Of a stretch of DNA of 64,000 bases, positions 1 to 7,978 are shown piece by piece. The notes under the pieces were generated by a model. That model was not told the origin of the DNA. It saw only the letters and a program-made list of their open reading frames with translations, and ran no database searches. The position numbers were made by a program, and so were the translations under genes. Every line of letters begins with the position of its first letter. Within the stretch, counting starts at the first letter, position 1. This stretch comes from Verrucomicrobiaceae bacterium (lineage in GTDB: Bacteria; Verrucomicrobiota; Verrucomicrobiia; Verrucomicrobiales; Verrucomicrobiaceae), in the NCBI GenBank assembly GCA_016713245.1, contig JADJPM010000004.1, forward strand, positions 1,550,001-1,614,000, given 5' to 3'.

Positions 1-2382
1 GGCCAGCTCGTCACCGAGCACGTCAAAATCTACAAACCCGGTCGCCAGGGAGCGGATACGGAAATCCTCGGCGTGAAGGAAATCTGTGGGCGTTGGGGCA
101 TTGAGCGCCCCTCGCAGGTCATCGACATCCTCGCGCTCATGGGCGATGCCGTCGATAACATCCCCGGCGTCAAAGGCTTCGGCGAAAAGACCGCCACCGC
201 CCTCATCCAGCAGTTCGGCAGCGTCGAAAACCTCCTCGCGAACCTCGACCAACTCAAAGGCAAGCAGAAGGAGAAGCTCGAAGCTAGCCGCGACGACGCC
301 ATTCTCTCCAAAAAGCTCGCCACCATCTTCACCGACATGCCGTTCGAGATGGAACTCGCCGATCTCGTCGTCAAACCGCACGACGACGAGGCGCTGAAGG
401 CCTTCTTGACCGAGTTCGAGTTCAACGCCCTCGGGCGCCGCCTCTTCGGCGATGACTTTAAAGCTGGTCGCGGCCGGAAAACGGCCGCAGAAGCGCCTTC
501 AGGCGAGCTTTTCGCGATGGAGGAGGTCACGAAACCCGTGGAGGCCAAGCTAACAACGATCGCCGATACGCCGCACGAGTATCACCTCGTCCAAACTGCC
601 GAGGAACGTCAAAAGCTGCTCCAGTTGCTCGCCGACCAATCGAGCTACTGCTTCGACCTCGAAACGACTGGCCTCGATCCTCGCGATACGCAGATCGTCG
701 GCATCGCCTTCTCATGGAAGGCCCATGAAGGCTGGTTCGTGCATTTCCCGCGTGAAAAAGCCGCCGCCAAGGCCGTGCTCGAAGAATTTCGCGATGTCCT
801 AACTCGCGAGGGCCCGGAGAAAATCGGCCACAACCTCAAGTTCGACCTCAGTGTGCTCCTCGCACATGGCATCGAGGTCCGCGGGCCGTTCTTCGATACC
901 ATGCTCGCGCACTCCTTGATCGACCCCGATCAGCGTCACGGCATGGATTACCTCTCGGAGACCTATCTGCACTACACGCCCGTGCCGATCACCAGCCTCA
1001 TCGGCACCGAGAAGGATGATCTCTTCAGCCAGGCCACCATGGCCGATGTCGCCGCGCAGGATGCACGAAAGGTCGCCGACTACGCCGCCGAGGATGCTGA
1101 TGTCACCTGGCAGCTTGCCGCCAAAATGCGTCCTGAGCTGAAAGGGCAGCAATACGTCTTCGAATCCATCGAATCGCCCCTTCTGCCGGTGCTCACGAAG
1201 ATGGAAAACTTCGGCGTAAAGATCGACGTGCAGGCGCTTCGCGAATACGGCATCGAACTCGAAAAGAAGGCCCAGGAACTCCAAAAACGCATCCAGGAGA
1301 ATGCGGGCGGGCCCTTCAACCTCAACAGCCCCAAACAGCTCGGCGAAGTGCTTTTCGACCGCCTCAAGCTCATCGACAAGCCCAAAAAGACCGCCACCGG
1401 CCAGTATCAGACGAATGAGCAGGTCCTGCAGTCCCTCATGGGCCTCCACCCAATCATTCAGGACATCCTCGACTACCGCGAGGTCACGAAACTCAACAGC
1501 ACTTATGTCGAAGCGCTGCCGCATGCCGTTTCAAAAGTCACCGGTCGCGTTCACACAACCTTCCATCAGCTCATGGCCGCCACCGGCCGCATGGCCAGCA
1601 GCAATCCGAACCTGCAAAACATCCCCATCCGCAGCGATTTAGGCCGCGAGATCCGCAAAGCCTTCGTCCCTGGCGAAGAAGGCTGGATATTGATGAGCGC
1701 TGACTATTCCCAAATCGAACTCCGCGTCATGGCCGCCCTCAGCGGCGATGCCGCGATGATCGAGGCCTTTGCTCAGGGGCACGACATTCATCAAGCCACC
1801 GCCGCCCGCGTCTATGGCGTGCCTCTTGACGGCGTGCTCCCGGAGATGCGCCGCACCGCGAAGATGGTCAATTTCGGCATCATCTACGGCATCAGCGCCT
1901 TCGGCTTGAGCCAGCGTCTTGGCATTCCTCGCGCCGAAGCCGCTACCATCATCGAAAACTACTTCCAGCAATTCCCCGGCATCAAACGCTTCATGGATCA
2001 GATCGTCGCTGACACCCGTGTTCACGGCTATGTCGAAACCCTCACCAAACGCCGCCGCAGCATTCGCGACATCACCAGCGCCAATGCCACCGTCCGCGGC
2101 CAGGCCGAGCGAGTCGCCATGAACACCCCCATTCAGGGCACCGCCGCCGATATGATCAAGCTCGCCATGATCCATGTCGATGCCGCCCTCACCAAGGCCG
2201 GCCTGCAAACCCGCATGCTCCTCCAGGTGCATGACGAACTCCTCTTCGAAATGCCCGCCAGCGAAGCCGATCAAGCCCGCACGATCATCCTCGACGCCAT
2301 GAAGAACGCCATCCATCTCCCCCACGGCGTCCCCGCCGAGGTCGAAGCGGGCACCGGGGCAAACTGGCTGCAGGCCCATTGA
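1..2382 (+). CDS. polA: DNA polymerase I (5' end outside window)
   Basis: This is DNA polymerase I, which removes primers and fills gaps during lagging-strand synthesis and excision repair. The reading frame is already open at base 1, so the N-terminal part of the 5'-nuclease domain lies upstream of the window. What remains begins in the helix-hairpin-helix part of that domain (DNIPGVKGFGEKTA). It continues into a 3'-5' exonuclease domain that keeps its DxE motif (FDLETTGLD), HNLKFD and YAAEDAD, so proofreading looks active. The polymerase domain has motif A (SADYSQIELR), motif B (RRTAKMVNFGIIYG) and motif C (QVHDELLFE). The C-terminus NWLQAH is typical of the family. About 190 bases without an evident gene follow. 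Confidence 0.97.
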   Translation, partial: GQLVTEHVKIYKPGRQGADTEILGVKEICGRWGIERPSQVIDILALMGDAVDNIPGVKGFGEKTATALIQQFGSVENLLANLDQLKGKQKEKLEASRDDAILSKKLATIFTDMPFEMELADLVVKPHDDEALKAFLTEFEFNALGRRLFGDDFKAGRGRKTAAEAPSGELFAMEEVTKPVEAKLTTIADTPHEYHLVQTAEERQKLLQLLADQSSYCFDLETTGLDPRDTQIVGIAFSWKAHEGWFVHFPREKAAAKAVLEEFRDVLTREGPEKIGHNLKFDLSVLLAHGIEVRGPFFDTMLAHSLIDPDQRHGMDYLSETYLHYTPVPITSLIGTEKDDLFSQATMADVAAQDARKVADYAAEDADVTWQLAAKMRPELKGQQYVFESIESPLLPVLTKMENFGVKIDVQALREYGIELEKKAQELQKRIQENAGGPFNLNSPKQLGEVLFDRLKLIDKPKKTATGQYQTNEQVLQSLMGLHPIIQDILDYREVTKLNSTYVEALPHAVSKVTGRVHTTFHQLMAATGRMASSNPNLQNIPIRSDLGREIRKAFVPGEEGWILMSADYSQIELRVMAALSGDAAMIEAFAQGHDIHQATAARVYGVPLDGVLPEMRRTAKMVNFGIIYGISAFGLSQRLGIPRAEAATIIENYFQQFPGIKRFMDQIVADTRVHGYVETLTKRRRSIRDITSANATVRGQAERVAMNTPIQGTAADMIKLAMIHVDAALTKAGLQTRMLLQVHDELLFEMPASEADQARTIILDAMKNAIHLPHGVPAEVEAGTGANWLQAH

Positions 2383-2435
2383 TGTTGGAAGCCTAAGCTA
2401 GTCTTCCTTGTCCTTTCATCGTCGATGCATACCCA

Positions 2436-2538
2436 CTTGGGTCGCACTTGGACGATTAAGGCCACTCTCGAAAACCTCAGTCAGAGGCCGTCACCGTCTG
2501 AGACCACCGCTGAAATCGCCCGTTGATGGTTTGTGCAC
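2436..2538 (+). repeat. dispersed intergenic repeat, copy A
   Basis: This stretch downstream of polA aligns by eye without large gaps to 5949-6051 in the same orientation. Shared blocks include TCGCACTT, CGAAAA followed by CCTC, and TTTGTGCAC/TTTTTGCAC, and the first two blocks are separated by exactly 19 bases in both copies. Identity is roughly 70%. I see no clear reading frame conserved between the copies. Confidence 0.55.
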
Positions 2539-2571
2539 GTATCCGTTCACGAGTTTCGCCTCAGGGCGGAC

Positions 2572-2772
2572 CTACCGACCGCGCGTTTTCATCGAAAGGA
2601 TGCTCGCACCATGGGTGACGAGGCCGCAGCCGCCGGTGATGATGCGGCGGACCGGTTCGCCGGTCTGCGGATCGGTCGTCAAAGCCGGATCGCTCATCTT
2701 CTGCTGCACTTCGAAGCGGCGCGGTTGCTCGTCTGGATTCGCGGGGATGGTTTCGTAAACGTAGGTGGCCAT
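2572..2772 (-). CDS. FmdB-like small protein lacking zinc-ribbon cysteines
   Basis: This 66-residue protein resembles the FmdB/zinc-ribbon regulatory family. It keeps the MATYVYE start, the RRFEVQQKMSDPALT core and the PVRRIITGG ending that FmdB proteins show around their zinc ribbon. The positions where the family normally carries its two CxxC pairs instead read ETIPANPDEQ and DPQTG, so it probably does not bind zinc in the usual way. I chose the start at 2772 because MATY matches the family; an upstream in-frame start at 2829 adds 19 residues unlike the family. It is divergent from the TIM-barrel gene at 2928. Its function is unknown. Confidence 0.6.
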   Translation of the reverse strand: MATYVYETIPANPDEQPRRFEVQQKMSDPALTTDPQTGEPVRRIITGGCGLVTHGASILSMKTRGR

Positions 2773-2927
2773 GGTGGTGGTAATTGGGACGCGAAATCGT
2801 GTCGGGAGCCATTCGTGGTTCAAGCTCAAAATGGCCTTTGAGAGCGTACGCTACCTTCTTTCCCCCACGACCATAAAGTTCGGCGAATTGAGGCAAAAGA
2901 CGCCTCGCTGCCGCGTTCCACCTGCGC

Positions 2928-3806
2928 ATGACCACTCAATCGCTCTCTCGTCGCAGTTTCCTTGGCACCGCTCTCGCCACCGCCACTGGCCTTTCTCTTC
3001 CACGCTTCGCTTCGGCGGCGGAGAAGCCGAACTCGGTCTTTGGTGGCGTGCGGGTCGGGTGCATCACGTATAGCTATCGCAGCATGACGAAGACGGCGGA
3101 GGAGACGCTGAAGGCGCTGGTTGACTGCGGCATCAGCGAAACGGAGCTCATGGGCGGACCGACGCAGCTTTTCGCAGGCATCAAAGGCGGCAAGATCACC
3201 GATGCGGAGCGGGAGCAGCAGATCGCCAAGTGCGTGGAGATGCGGAAGATGTTCAACGACGCGGGCGTGAACATTCACATCCACAAGATGGGCTTCGGTC
3301 AGTCGAATGAGGAGATCGAGTTCAATTTCCTCGTGGCCAAAGCGCTCGGCTGCACGGCCGTGACCACGGAGCGCAATGCCGTCCTCGCTGCGCGTGTCGC
3401 GCCGTTTGCGGACAAGCACAAAATCTGGGTCGGCTTCCACAACCACACGAACAACCTGCCGGAGATGGACACGTTCGACTCCATCCTGGATCTCGGCCAA
3501 TACATCGGCTTCAACCTCGACATCGGCCACTACGTCGCCGGCACGAAGGGCAAGTCACCGATCCCCGTGCTGGAGAAGTATCACGCACGCATCACGAACC
3601 TGCACCTGAAGGACCGCACCGCCGACGGCGGCAACGTTCCTTGGGGCCAGGGCCAGACTCCGATCAAAGAAGTGCTGCAATTGATGAAAAAGGAGAAGTG
3701 GACCTTCCCCGCCGAGATCGAACTGGAATACAAGATCCCCGAAGGCTCCGACGCCGTGAAGGAAGTGGCGAAGTGCGTGCAGTATTGCCAAGAGGCGCTG
3801 GCGTGA
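2928..3806 (+). CDS. Tat-exported sugar phosphate isomerase/epimerase-like TIM barrel
   Basis: This 292-residue protein begins with a twin-arginine signal (SRRSFLGTALATATGLSLP, residues 7-25) and is expected to be exported folded. The rest matches the xylose-isomerase-like TIM-barrel (AP endonuclease 2) superfamily: GVRVGCITYSYRSM at the first strand, the HNHTNNLPEMDTF metal-site region, LDIGHYVAG, and a C-terminal strand with HLKDR and PAEIELEY. Such Tat-exported members are common in Verrucomicrobia and Planctomycetes and are presumed to act on sugars or inositol-like substrates in the periplasm. The actual substrate cannot be read from the sequence. No Shine-Dalgarno sequence precedes the ATG. 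Confidence 0.85.
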   Translation: MTTQSLSRRSFLGTALATATGLSLPRFASAAEKPNSVFGGVRVGCITYSYRSMTKTAEETLKALVDCGISETELMGGPTQLFAGIKGGKITDAEREQQIAKCVEMRKMFNDAGVNIHIHKMGFGQSNEEIEFNFLVAKALGCTAVTTERNAVLAARVAPFADKHKIWVGFHNHTNNLPEMDTFDSILDLGQYIGFNLDIGHYVAGTKGKSPIPVLEKYHARITNLHLKDRTADGGNVPWGQGQTPIKEVLQLMKKEKWTFPAEIELEYKIPEGSDAVKEVAKCVQYCQEALA

Positions 3807-3992
3807 GTGGGTTTCGCCACAGTGAGACATAGCCTTGGGGCTGCGAGCCACGAGGTTGTCCGTTATTGGATTTCCTCATCTCGGATGCCGTTCTCCGCCA
3901 AATCAATGCACAGGCGGCAATCTTTCGTTCCACCTGTGTTGGGCTTGTTCCCTCGCATATTCCAAGCTATTTTATTGATATAAATATGCATC

Positions 3993-4021
3993 TTGACACG
4001 CTCCAATATCACTCATATCCT
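3993..4021 (+). promoter_or_regulatory. predicted sigma-70 promoter of the Fic gene
   Basis: A perfect -35 hexamer TTGACA (3993-3998) is followed after 17 bases by TATCCT (4016-4021), a 4/6 match to the -10 consensus. The -10 element lies inside the left arm of the 65-bp palindrome, so the start of transcription would fall close to its centre (about 4028). This is a prediction from sequence only. Confidence 0.45.
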
Positions 4022-4064
4022 CTGTCTGGCGACGCCAGACAGAGGATATGAGTGATATTGGAGC
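4000..4064. repeat. perfect 65-bp palindrome (32-bp arms, one-base centre)
   Basis: Bases 4000-4031 are the exact reverse complement of 4033-4064, with only base 4032 unpaired. Base 3999 does not pair with 4065, so the symmetry ends abruptly. The element lies just upstream of the Fic gene and overlaps its predicted -10 box. It could be an extended operator, a cruciform or mRNA hairpin controlling Fic expression, or a fused pair of inverted repeats left by a mobile element. There is no T-run to make it an ordinary terminator. Confidence 0.9.
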
Positions 4065-4136
4065 TAGTAACACATCAATAATATTATTGTTAAAACTGCT
4101 TTGAACGAGGCTGAATTATACACCCAAACTACCTCA

Positions 4137-5315
4137 ATGGAGCCCCTTTTACCGGGCACCTCGCGGTCTGAATTGGCAGATTTAACCATGGAAGTCATCG
4201 GGCGTTCTCAAGCGCTCACCCAAATGATTCCTTCCCCCATTTCACGTCAGCGCATTGCAGCGCTGGTGCATGAAATGAACAGTTACTACTCCAACTTGAT
4301 TGAGGGACACAAAACCTTCCCACGAGAGATTGAGCGGGCACTTCGGAACGATTTTTCTGTTAATGATATCAATCGCGCCAACCAATATCTGGCCAGTGCG
4401 CATATCGCTGTGGAGCAGATGATGCGCGCACGGCTGGAACAAGAGCCGGAACTCCGCATTCAAAGTGCCGATTTCATCGGCTGGCTTCACTACGAGTTCT
4501 ACAGCCGTCTGCCGGAAGAGCTTCAGTATGGGGAAAGGCACGACGGCTCGAAATACAAAATCGACATCGGCAAGCTGCGTGATTTTGAGGTGGATATTGG
4601 ACGCCACCAACCGCCCCATCATGGTTCTTTGCCGGATTTCATGCAGAGGTTCGATGAGTTCTATGGCAGTGGCCGCATTCTGGCCACCAACCAGTTGATC
4701 GCCCTCGCAGCAGCCCATCATCGTTTGGCTTGGATCCATCCCTTCGGCGATGGCAATGGCCGCGTAGCTCGACTGCACTCCCAGGCATGGCTGATCCGCT
4801 GCAAGGCAGACGGTGCAGGCCTCTGGACCATCTCACGAGGCCTGGCGCGGCAGAAGAGCGAATACTACGCCCATCTGAGCGCGGCAGATCAGAGGAGGCT
4901 CAATGACTTCGACGGACGCGGTAATCTCTCCGACAAAGGTTTGGCGGAGTTCTGCCTGTTCTTCATGCGATCCATGCTAGATCAAATCGACTTCATGGCC
5001 TCGCTGCTCGATCTCAAAACGCTCGCAGCCAGGATGGAGAACCATCTGCACGTCACTTATCCTCTATGGAGCTTGAAGGAACGTGAACAAATAGGCCGCA
5101 TTCTGAAAGCCGCCTTGATCGACGGTGAGATCGACCGCACCACCGCCACTCGCGTCGCCGGAGTCAGCTCTGCCACGGGCACCAAGCTCATCCGCAAAGC
5201 CCTCGAAGCCGGCCTTCTCAGCACCCCATCCCCCAAAGGAGCGCTGCGTGTGGTCTTCGATGCCAATGTCCTCGAATCCTACTTTCCGAAGCTCTATCAG
5301 GATCTGCCGGTGTAA
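4137..5315 (+). CDS. Fic family protein (predicted AMP transferase)
   Basis: Fic proteins transfer AMP or related groups onto hydroxyl side chains of target proteins. The catalytic motif HPFGDGNGRVAR is complete, including the active-site His. Near the N-terminus SNLIEG fits the autoinhibitory [S/T]xxxE[G/N] helix, placing it among self-inhibited (class II) Fic proteins that need no separate antitoxin. The C-terminal part looks like a winged-helix region (LIRKALEAGLL). The ATG at 4137 gives 392 residues; a TTG at 4101 is a possible longer start. The gene stands alone behind a promoter overlapped by a perfect palindrome, in AT-richer surroundings than its neighbours, which fits acquired DNA. 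Its target is unknown. Confidence 0.85.
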   Translation: MEPLLPGTSRSELADLTMEVIGRSQALTQMIPSPISRQRIAALVHEMNSYYSNLIEGHKTFPREIERALRNDFSVNDINRANQYLASAHIAVEQMMRARLEQEPELRIQSADFIGWLHYEFYSRLPEELQYGERHDGSKYKIDIGKLRDFEVDIGRHQPPHHGSLPDFMQRFDEFYGSGRILATNQLIALAAAHHRLAWIHPFGDGNGRVARLHSQAWLIRCKADGAGLWTISRGLARQKSEYYAHLSAADQRRLNDFDGRGNLSDKGLAEFCLFFMRSMLDQIDFMASLLDLKTLAARMENHLHVTYPLWSLKEREQIGRILKAALIDGEIDRTTATRVAGVSSATGTKLIRKALEAGLLSTPSPKGALRVVFDANVLESYFPKLYQDLPV

Positions 5316-5318
5316 GTA

Positions 5319-5791
5319 GGGTGCTGAGGCCGGTTTGCTGGATGAGACGGCTCGAAACGCCTTTCCAGCCTTGGAGCGTGTCAGGGAGGGATTCGCCGTC
5401 GCGGAGGGTGAAGAGGACGTGGACGTGATTGGGCATGATGACGTCGCTCCAGAGGTCGTAGCGCTGGCCGTCGAAGTGATGGAGGCGGTCGGCGACGATC
5501 TGGGCGAGGCGTGGATCACGCAAGGCACAGGAGCCGTGCGCGGCGTCGAGGTGCTCGTCGAGCTTGTCGGAGAACTGGCCGTGGTAGCAGGCTTCGGTGA
5601 CGTCGTCCCACGGCGGCGGATTGGCGGCGAGGAAGGCCTCGCGGGCGCGAAGCCAGTCATCGAGGTGTTCACGCGGCAGTGAATCGGCGAGGCGGAAGGT
5701 GATGAAGATGGCCACCTCGCCCTGCTGCCAATGCGGCAGCTTGTGGGCCGTCTTTTTGATGTCCCCTCGCGGATCGAAGAACTTCGTAACC
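5319..5791 (-). pseudogene. REP-associated tyrosine transposase remnant (IS200/Y1 type)
   Basis: On the minus strand a frame reads KFFDPRGDIKKTAHKLPHWQ, FITFRLADSLP, SDVIMPNHVHVLF and LQGWKGVSSRLIQQTG. This is the order of the N-terminal region, the HUH motif (HVH) and the following helix of REP-associated tyrosine transposases (RAYTs). The catalytic-tyrosine-containing C-terminus is missing: homology stops at about 5319, exactly where the convergent Fic gene ends. No ATG precedes the conserved N-terminus (an in-frame TAG lies just upstream of 5791). It is therefore truncated at the 3' end and probably also at the 5' end. A REP-like doublet lies 12 bases beyond its 5' end. Confidence 0.7.
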
Positions 5792-5802
5792 CTCGGCTAA
5801 TC

Positions 5803-5891
5803 GAGAGGAGCGCGGGCACTCTTGCCCGCTTTTTGAAATGGCGGCGAAGCCGCGAAGAGAAGAGGCGGACAGGAGTGTCCGCGCTCCTCTC
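5803..5891. repeat. REP-like palindromic doublet (family 1)
   Basis: Two inverted 27-base arms, 5803-5829 and 5865-5891, match at 24 of 27 positions. Each arm contains its own small palindrome (GCGGGCA/TGCCCGC and GCGGACA/TGTCCGC), the compound structure typical of REP/BIME elements. The three mismatches fall in the inner palindromes and are partly compensated. It lies directly beside the RAYT remnant, the family known to mobilise REPs. Confidence 0.75.
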
Positions 5892-5948
5892 AGTCCATTC
5901 ATCGTCCGCGCATTCAACCCCGGAGAAGGTGGTCGCAATCTGCGGCTA

Positions 5949-6051
5949 CCCTGGTTCGCACTTAAACTATCAAGATCACGCACGAAAAACCTCGGTCGGA
6001 GCCAGTCACAGTTTGTGACCACCTCTCAGATCGCAATTTGATTTTTTGCAC
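5949..6051 (+). repeat. dispersed intergenic repeat, copy B
   Basis: This is the second copy of the repeat at 2436-2538, in the same orientation. It contains a short perfect hairpin (GTCACA/TGTGAC at 6005-6019) that is only partly kept in copy A. The two copies bracket the FmdB-like, TIM-barrel, Fic and RAYT region. About 150 bases with no recognisable feature follow before the next gene. Confidence 0.55.
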
Positions 6052-6204
6052 ACTGCCCCCGTCTCCTGGCCTCAGCTTGGGACTGCCGAGGGATTCTCAG
6101 ATGCTTCCGCGTTGCGGGAATTTCGATGGATGGACGGGTCCAGTCGGTTTGGATTTGGCGCAATAGTAGTTTGTCAAACGAGTGCAGCCTGCATTCGCTT
6201 ACCG

Positions 6205-7059
6205 CTACTTAATTATGCCATTCATTCGCAAATACCGGTGGAGAAAGAAAAGAGCGATCACAAACAGCACAGGATGCTTAAACACCCAGCTAATGAGCTT
6301 ACCGCACAAGCTAGCAAATGAGTCTCCGCAAGCCTCCCAAAATCCTCGCCAAAACATGCGCCACACCCGCCAAAATGAAACCTTGATACGATCTCCTGTG
6401 CTCCCTCCAAGATGGGGAGGTTTCTCGGCCCAAGGATAAGAATTCAAGAAAACGGCAATTAGCGCTAGTGCGGTGGTAAAATATAGAATCGGGTGCATTC
6501 GGATGTCATGCTTGACATCGGGTGCTACCGATGAATCCGCCGTGAAAACCTCATACATAATCCCAAGCGCGAGAACAAGTGGCGTAAAAGCACTGATTTT
6601 GTCCATGAGCGTTTGAGGCTCTGCTGGCTCGAGTAAGCGCATGCGCCAAAGTTCATCTAATGCGTTCGATGACCGAGTAACAATGGCAACTGAGCAACGG
6701 GGACAGCGCCCGTTCAATATTTTGCTCTTTCCCTCCCGCGTATAGAAATTCGCTCCGCAATCATCACAAGTGAGACCCGCCACTTTAGATCGTTTAGAAT
6801 GTCTCCAGTAGAGAAGAGCTAAAATTGGCAGAAAAGCTGGAACACCGTAAAGCAGAGAGGCGAACAATATCAGCCCCACGTTTTCAATCTGAAATGGCAC
6901 GAACGCAATGACTCCCCCAACCAATCCAAAAAACACAACCACAAGGAGCGTAGCGGCACCAGACACAACAAAGATCAAATAATGCCACCACTGCCAATCA
7001 ATTTGCGTCTGCTTGTAGACGTTGATGCGCGATTCTAAATCTTCGGTTGGGATTGGCAT
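6205..7059 (-). CDS. membrane protein with a cytoplasmic zinc ribbon, unknown function
   Basis: I do not recognise this 284-residue protein. It starts MPIPTEDLESRINVYK and has two strongly hydrophobic stretches near the N-terminus (about residues 27-52 and 60-85). A treble-clef-like zinc-ribbon pair follows (CDDC, then CPRC 18 residues later), and then three further hydrophobic segments, the last just before the C-terminus (PVLFVIALFFL). It is AT-richer than neighbouring housekeeping genes and lies between the dispersed repeat and the carB fragment, which fits an accessory origin. Confidence 0.65.
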   Translation of the reverse strand: MPIPTEDLESRINVYKQTQIDWQWWHYLIFVVSGAATLLVVVFFGLVGGVIAFVPFQIENVGLILFASLLYGVPAFLPILALLYWRHSKRSKVAGLTCDDCGANFYTREGKSKILNGRCPRCSVAIVTRSSNALDELWRMRLLEPAEPQTLMDKISAFTPLVLALGIMYEVFTADSSVAPDVKHDIRMHPILYFTTALALIAVFLNSYPWAEKPPHLGGSTGDRIKVSFWRVWRMFWRGFWEACGDSFASLCGKLISWVFKHPVLFVIALFFLHRYLRMNGIIK

Positions 7060-7095
7060 AAGAGTGTTGATGGTGATAATCGCTTCAATTGCTAC

Positions 7096-7352
7096 TCACG
7101 CATGATACTCCTGCAACGCCCTCACCTGCACTTCGCTGCCTTGCAGTGACTTGATCGCTCTCAAGGCCGCATCGGCGCCACGGAGCGTGGTCATGATCGG
7201 AATGCGATTCTGCATGGCGGCGGTGCGGATCTTCACTTCGTCCTCGCGGGGGTTCTTGCCGCTCGGTGTGTTGATGACGAGGGCCATGTCCTTGTTCTTC
7301 ATCAGGTCGATGACGTTGGGGCGCTGGCCGCTGGCGAGTTTGGGGAGGATGT
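7096..7352 (-). pseudogene. duplicated 3' end of carB
   Basis: This segment is a second copy of the last ~250 bases of the intact carB gene (8267-11557), same strand. By hand alignment there are about 19 base differences over 250 bases, but only one changes an amino acid (K to R) before the last codon. The final codon differs (A instead of K), and both copies then stop. Similarity ends at 7352, inside the gene. The mostly synonymous differences mean the two copies diverged while coding for a selected protein, so this piece is not simply a decaying recent duplicate. A three-gene cassette separates it from the intact gene. Confidence 0.9.
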
Positions 7353-7356
7353 GAGT

Positions 7357-7566
7357 TCAGGCTGTGGCCTTTTGCCGCCTGGTGGCGAGAACCTTGGTGC
7401 GTTGGCGGGCAGGACGTTTGCCGCTTTCGACTCGGTAAGCTGCGAAGAGGGACTTGGGGTTGCCGATGAAGACGGGCAGGTCGCCCTCAAGCTCGGCTTC
7501 CTTCTTCAATTGAGCGGCTAAGGCTGCCTTCTCTTCCGGGGTCATCAAATGCAGTGGCTTTCTCAT
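7357..7566 (-). CDS. small hypothetical protein (69 aa), third gene of cassette
   Basis: This short basic protein starts MRKPLHLMTPEEKAALAAQL and ends in an Arg/Lys-rich tail (RQRTKVLATRRQKATA). An amphipathic helix (residues 9-24) precedes a small body. It lies 31 bases downstream of the GNAT-like gene and immediately beside the carB fragment junction. The frame is open further upstream inside the GNAT gene, but the ATG at 7566 gives the most natural start. I do not recognise the family; the basic tail could contact nucleic acid. Confidence 0.45.
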   Translation of the reverse strand: MRKPLHLMTPEEKAALAAQLKKEAELEGDLPVFIGNPKSLFAAYRVESGKRPARQRTKVLATRRQKATA

Positions 7567-7597
7567 GGTCGAAGGTTGGCTGATGGGCTGGCTTGTT

Positions 7598-7975
7598 TCA
7601 ATCACTTTCACGGGCGTCCTCAAGTCGATCAGCGAAGGCATGGATGGTAGCTTCCTCAATGTCGAACCGATCCCGGACGGGCTGCTGACCGAGTTGTCGG
7701 GCATAAAAGGTGGCTGAATCTTGAGTGGCCTCGCCCCACACGAGGCGGCATCCAAGCGCTCTGGCAATCAGGCAGATGGACTCCAACATGCGCGTGCCGA
7801 TATTTCTGACATTGACGGCCTTGCCCGAGATACTGGGATGCACAAAGAGAAAGTCGATCATGAGGTGGTTGCACCATGTCCGTCGCACCATTGCACCACC
7901 GAGACTGGCGGGGAACCAGTCAGCGGTGACTTTGAGGTAGAAGCAAAACTCGCCCTCTTCCGAGGCGGCGATCAA
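7598..7975 (-). CDS. GNAT-like acetyltransferase domain protein
   Basis: This 125-residue protein has the shape of a GNAT fold. A central strand (MIDFLFVHP) is followed by a loop and helix (NVRNIGTRMLESICLIARALG) at the acetyl-CoA pyrophosphate-binding position. Then comes a strand (CRLVWGEAT) and a C-terminal segment (SATFYARQLG) like the family's usual 'A..FYe.lGF' end. The canonical RxxGxG/A loop is degenerate (RNIGT). It sits three bases after the upstream 85-residue gene, so the two are probably translated together. Such two-gene units with a GNAT protein include toxin-antitoxin pairs, but the partner does not show a ribbon-helix-helix motif, so that role is only a guess. Confidence 0.5.
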   Translation of the reverse strand: MIAASEEGEFCFYLKVTADWFPASLGGAMVRRTWCNHLMIDFLFVHPSISGKAVNVRNIGTRMLESICLIARALGCRLVWGEATQDSATFYARQLGQQPVRDRFDIEEATIHAFADRLEDARESD

Positions 7976-7978
7976 CTG

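Noticed and set aside
4000..4064. The 65-bp palindrome as a Rho-independent terminator for the TIM-barrel gene
   Set aside because: It lies about 190 bases past that gene's stop, has no downstream T-run, and overlaps a good promoter reading towards the Fic gene.
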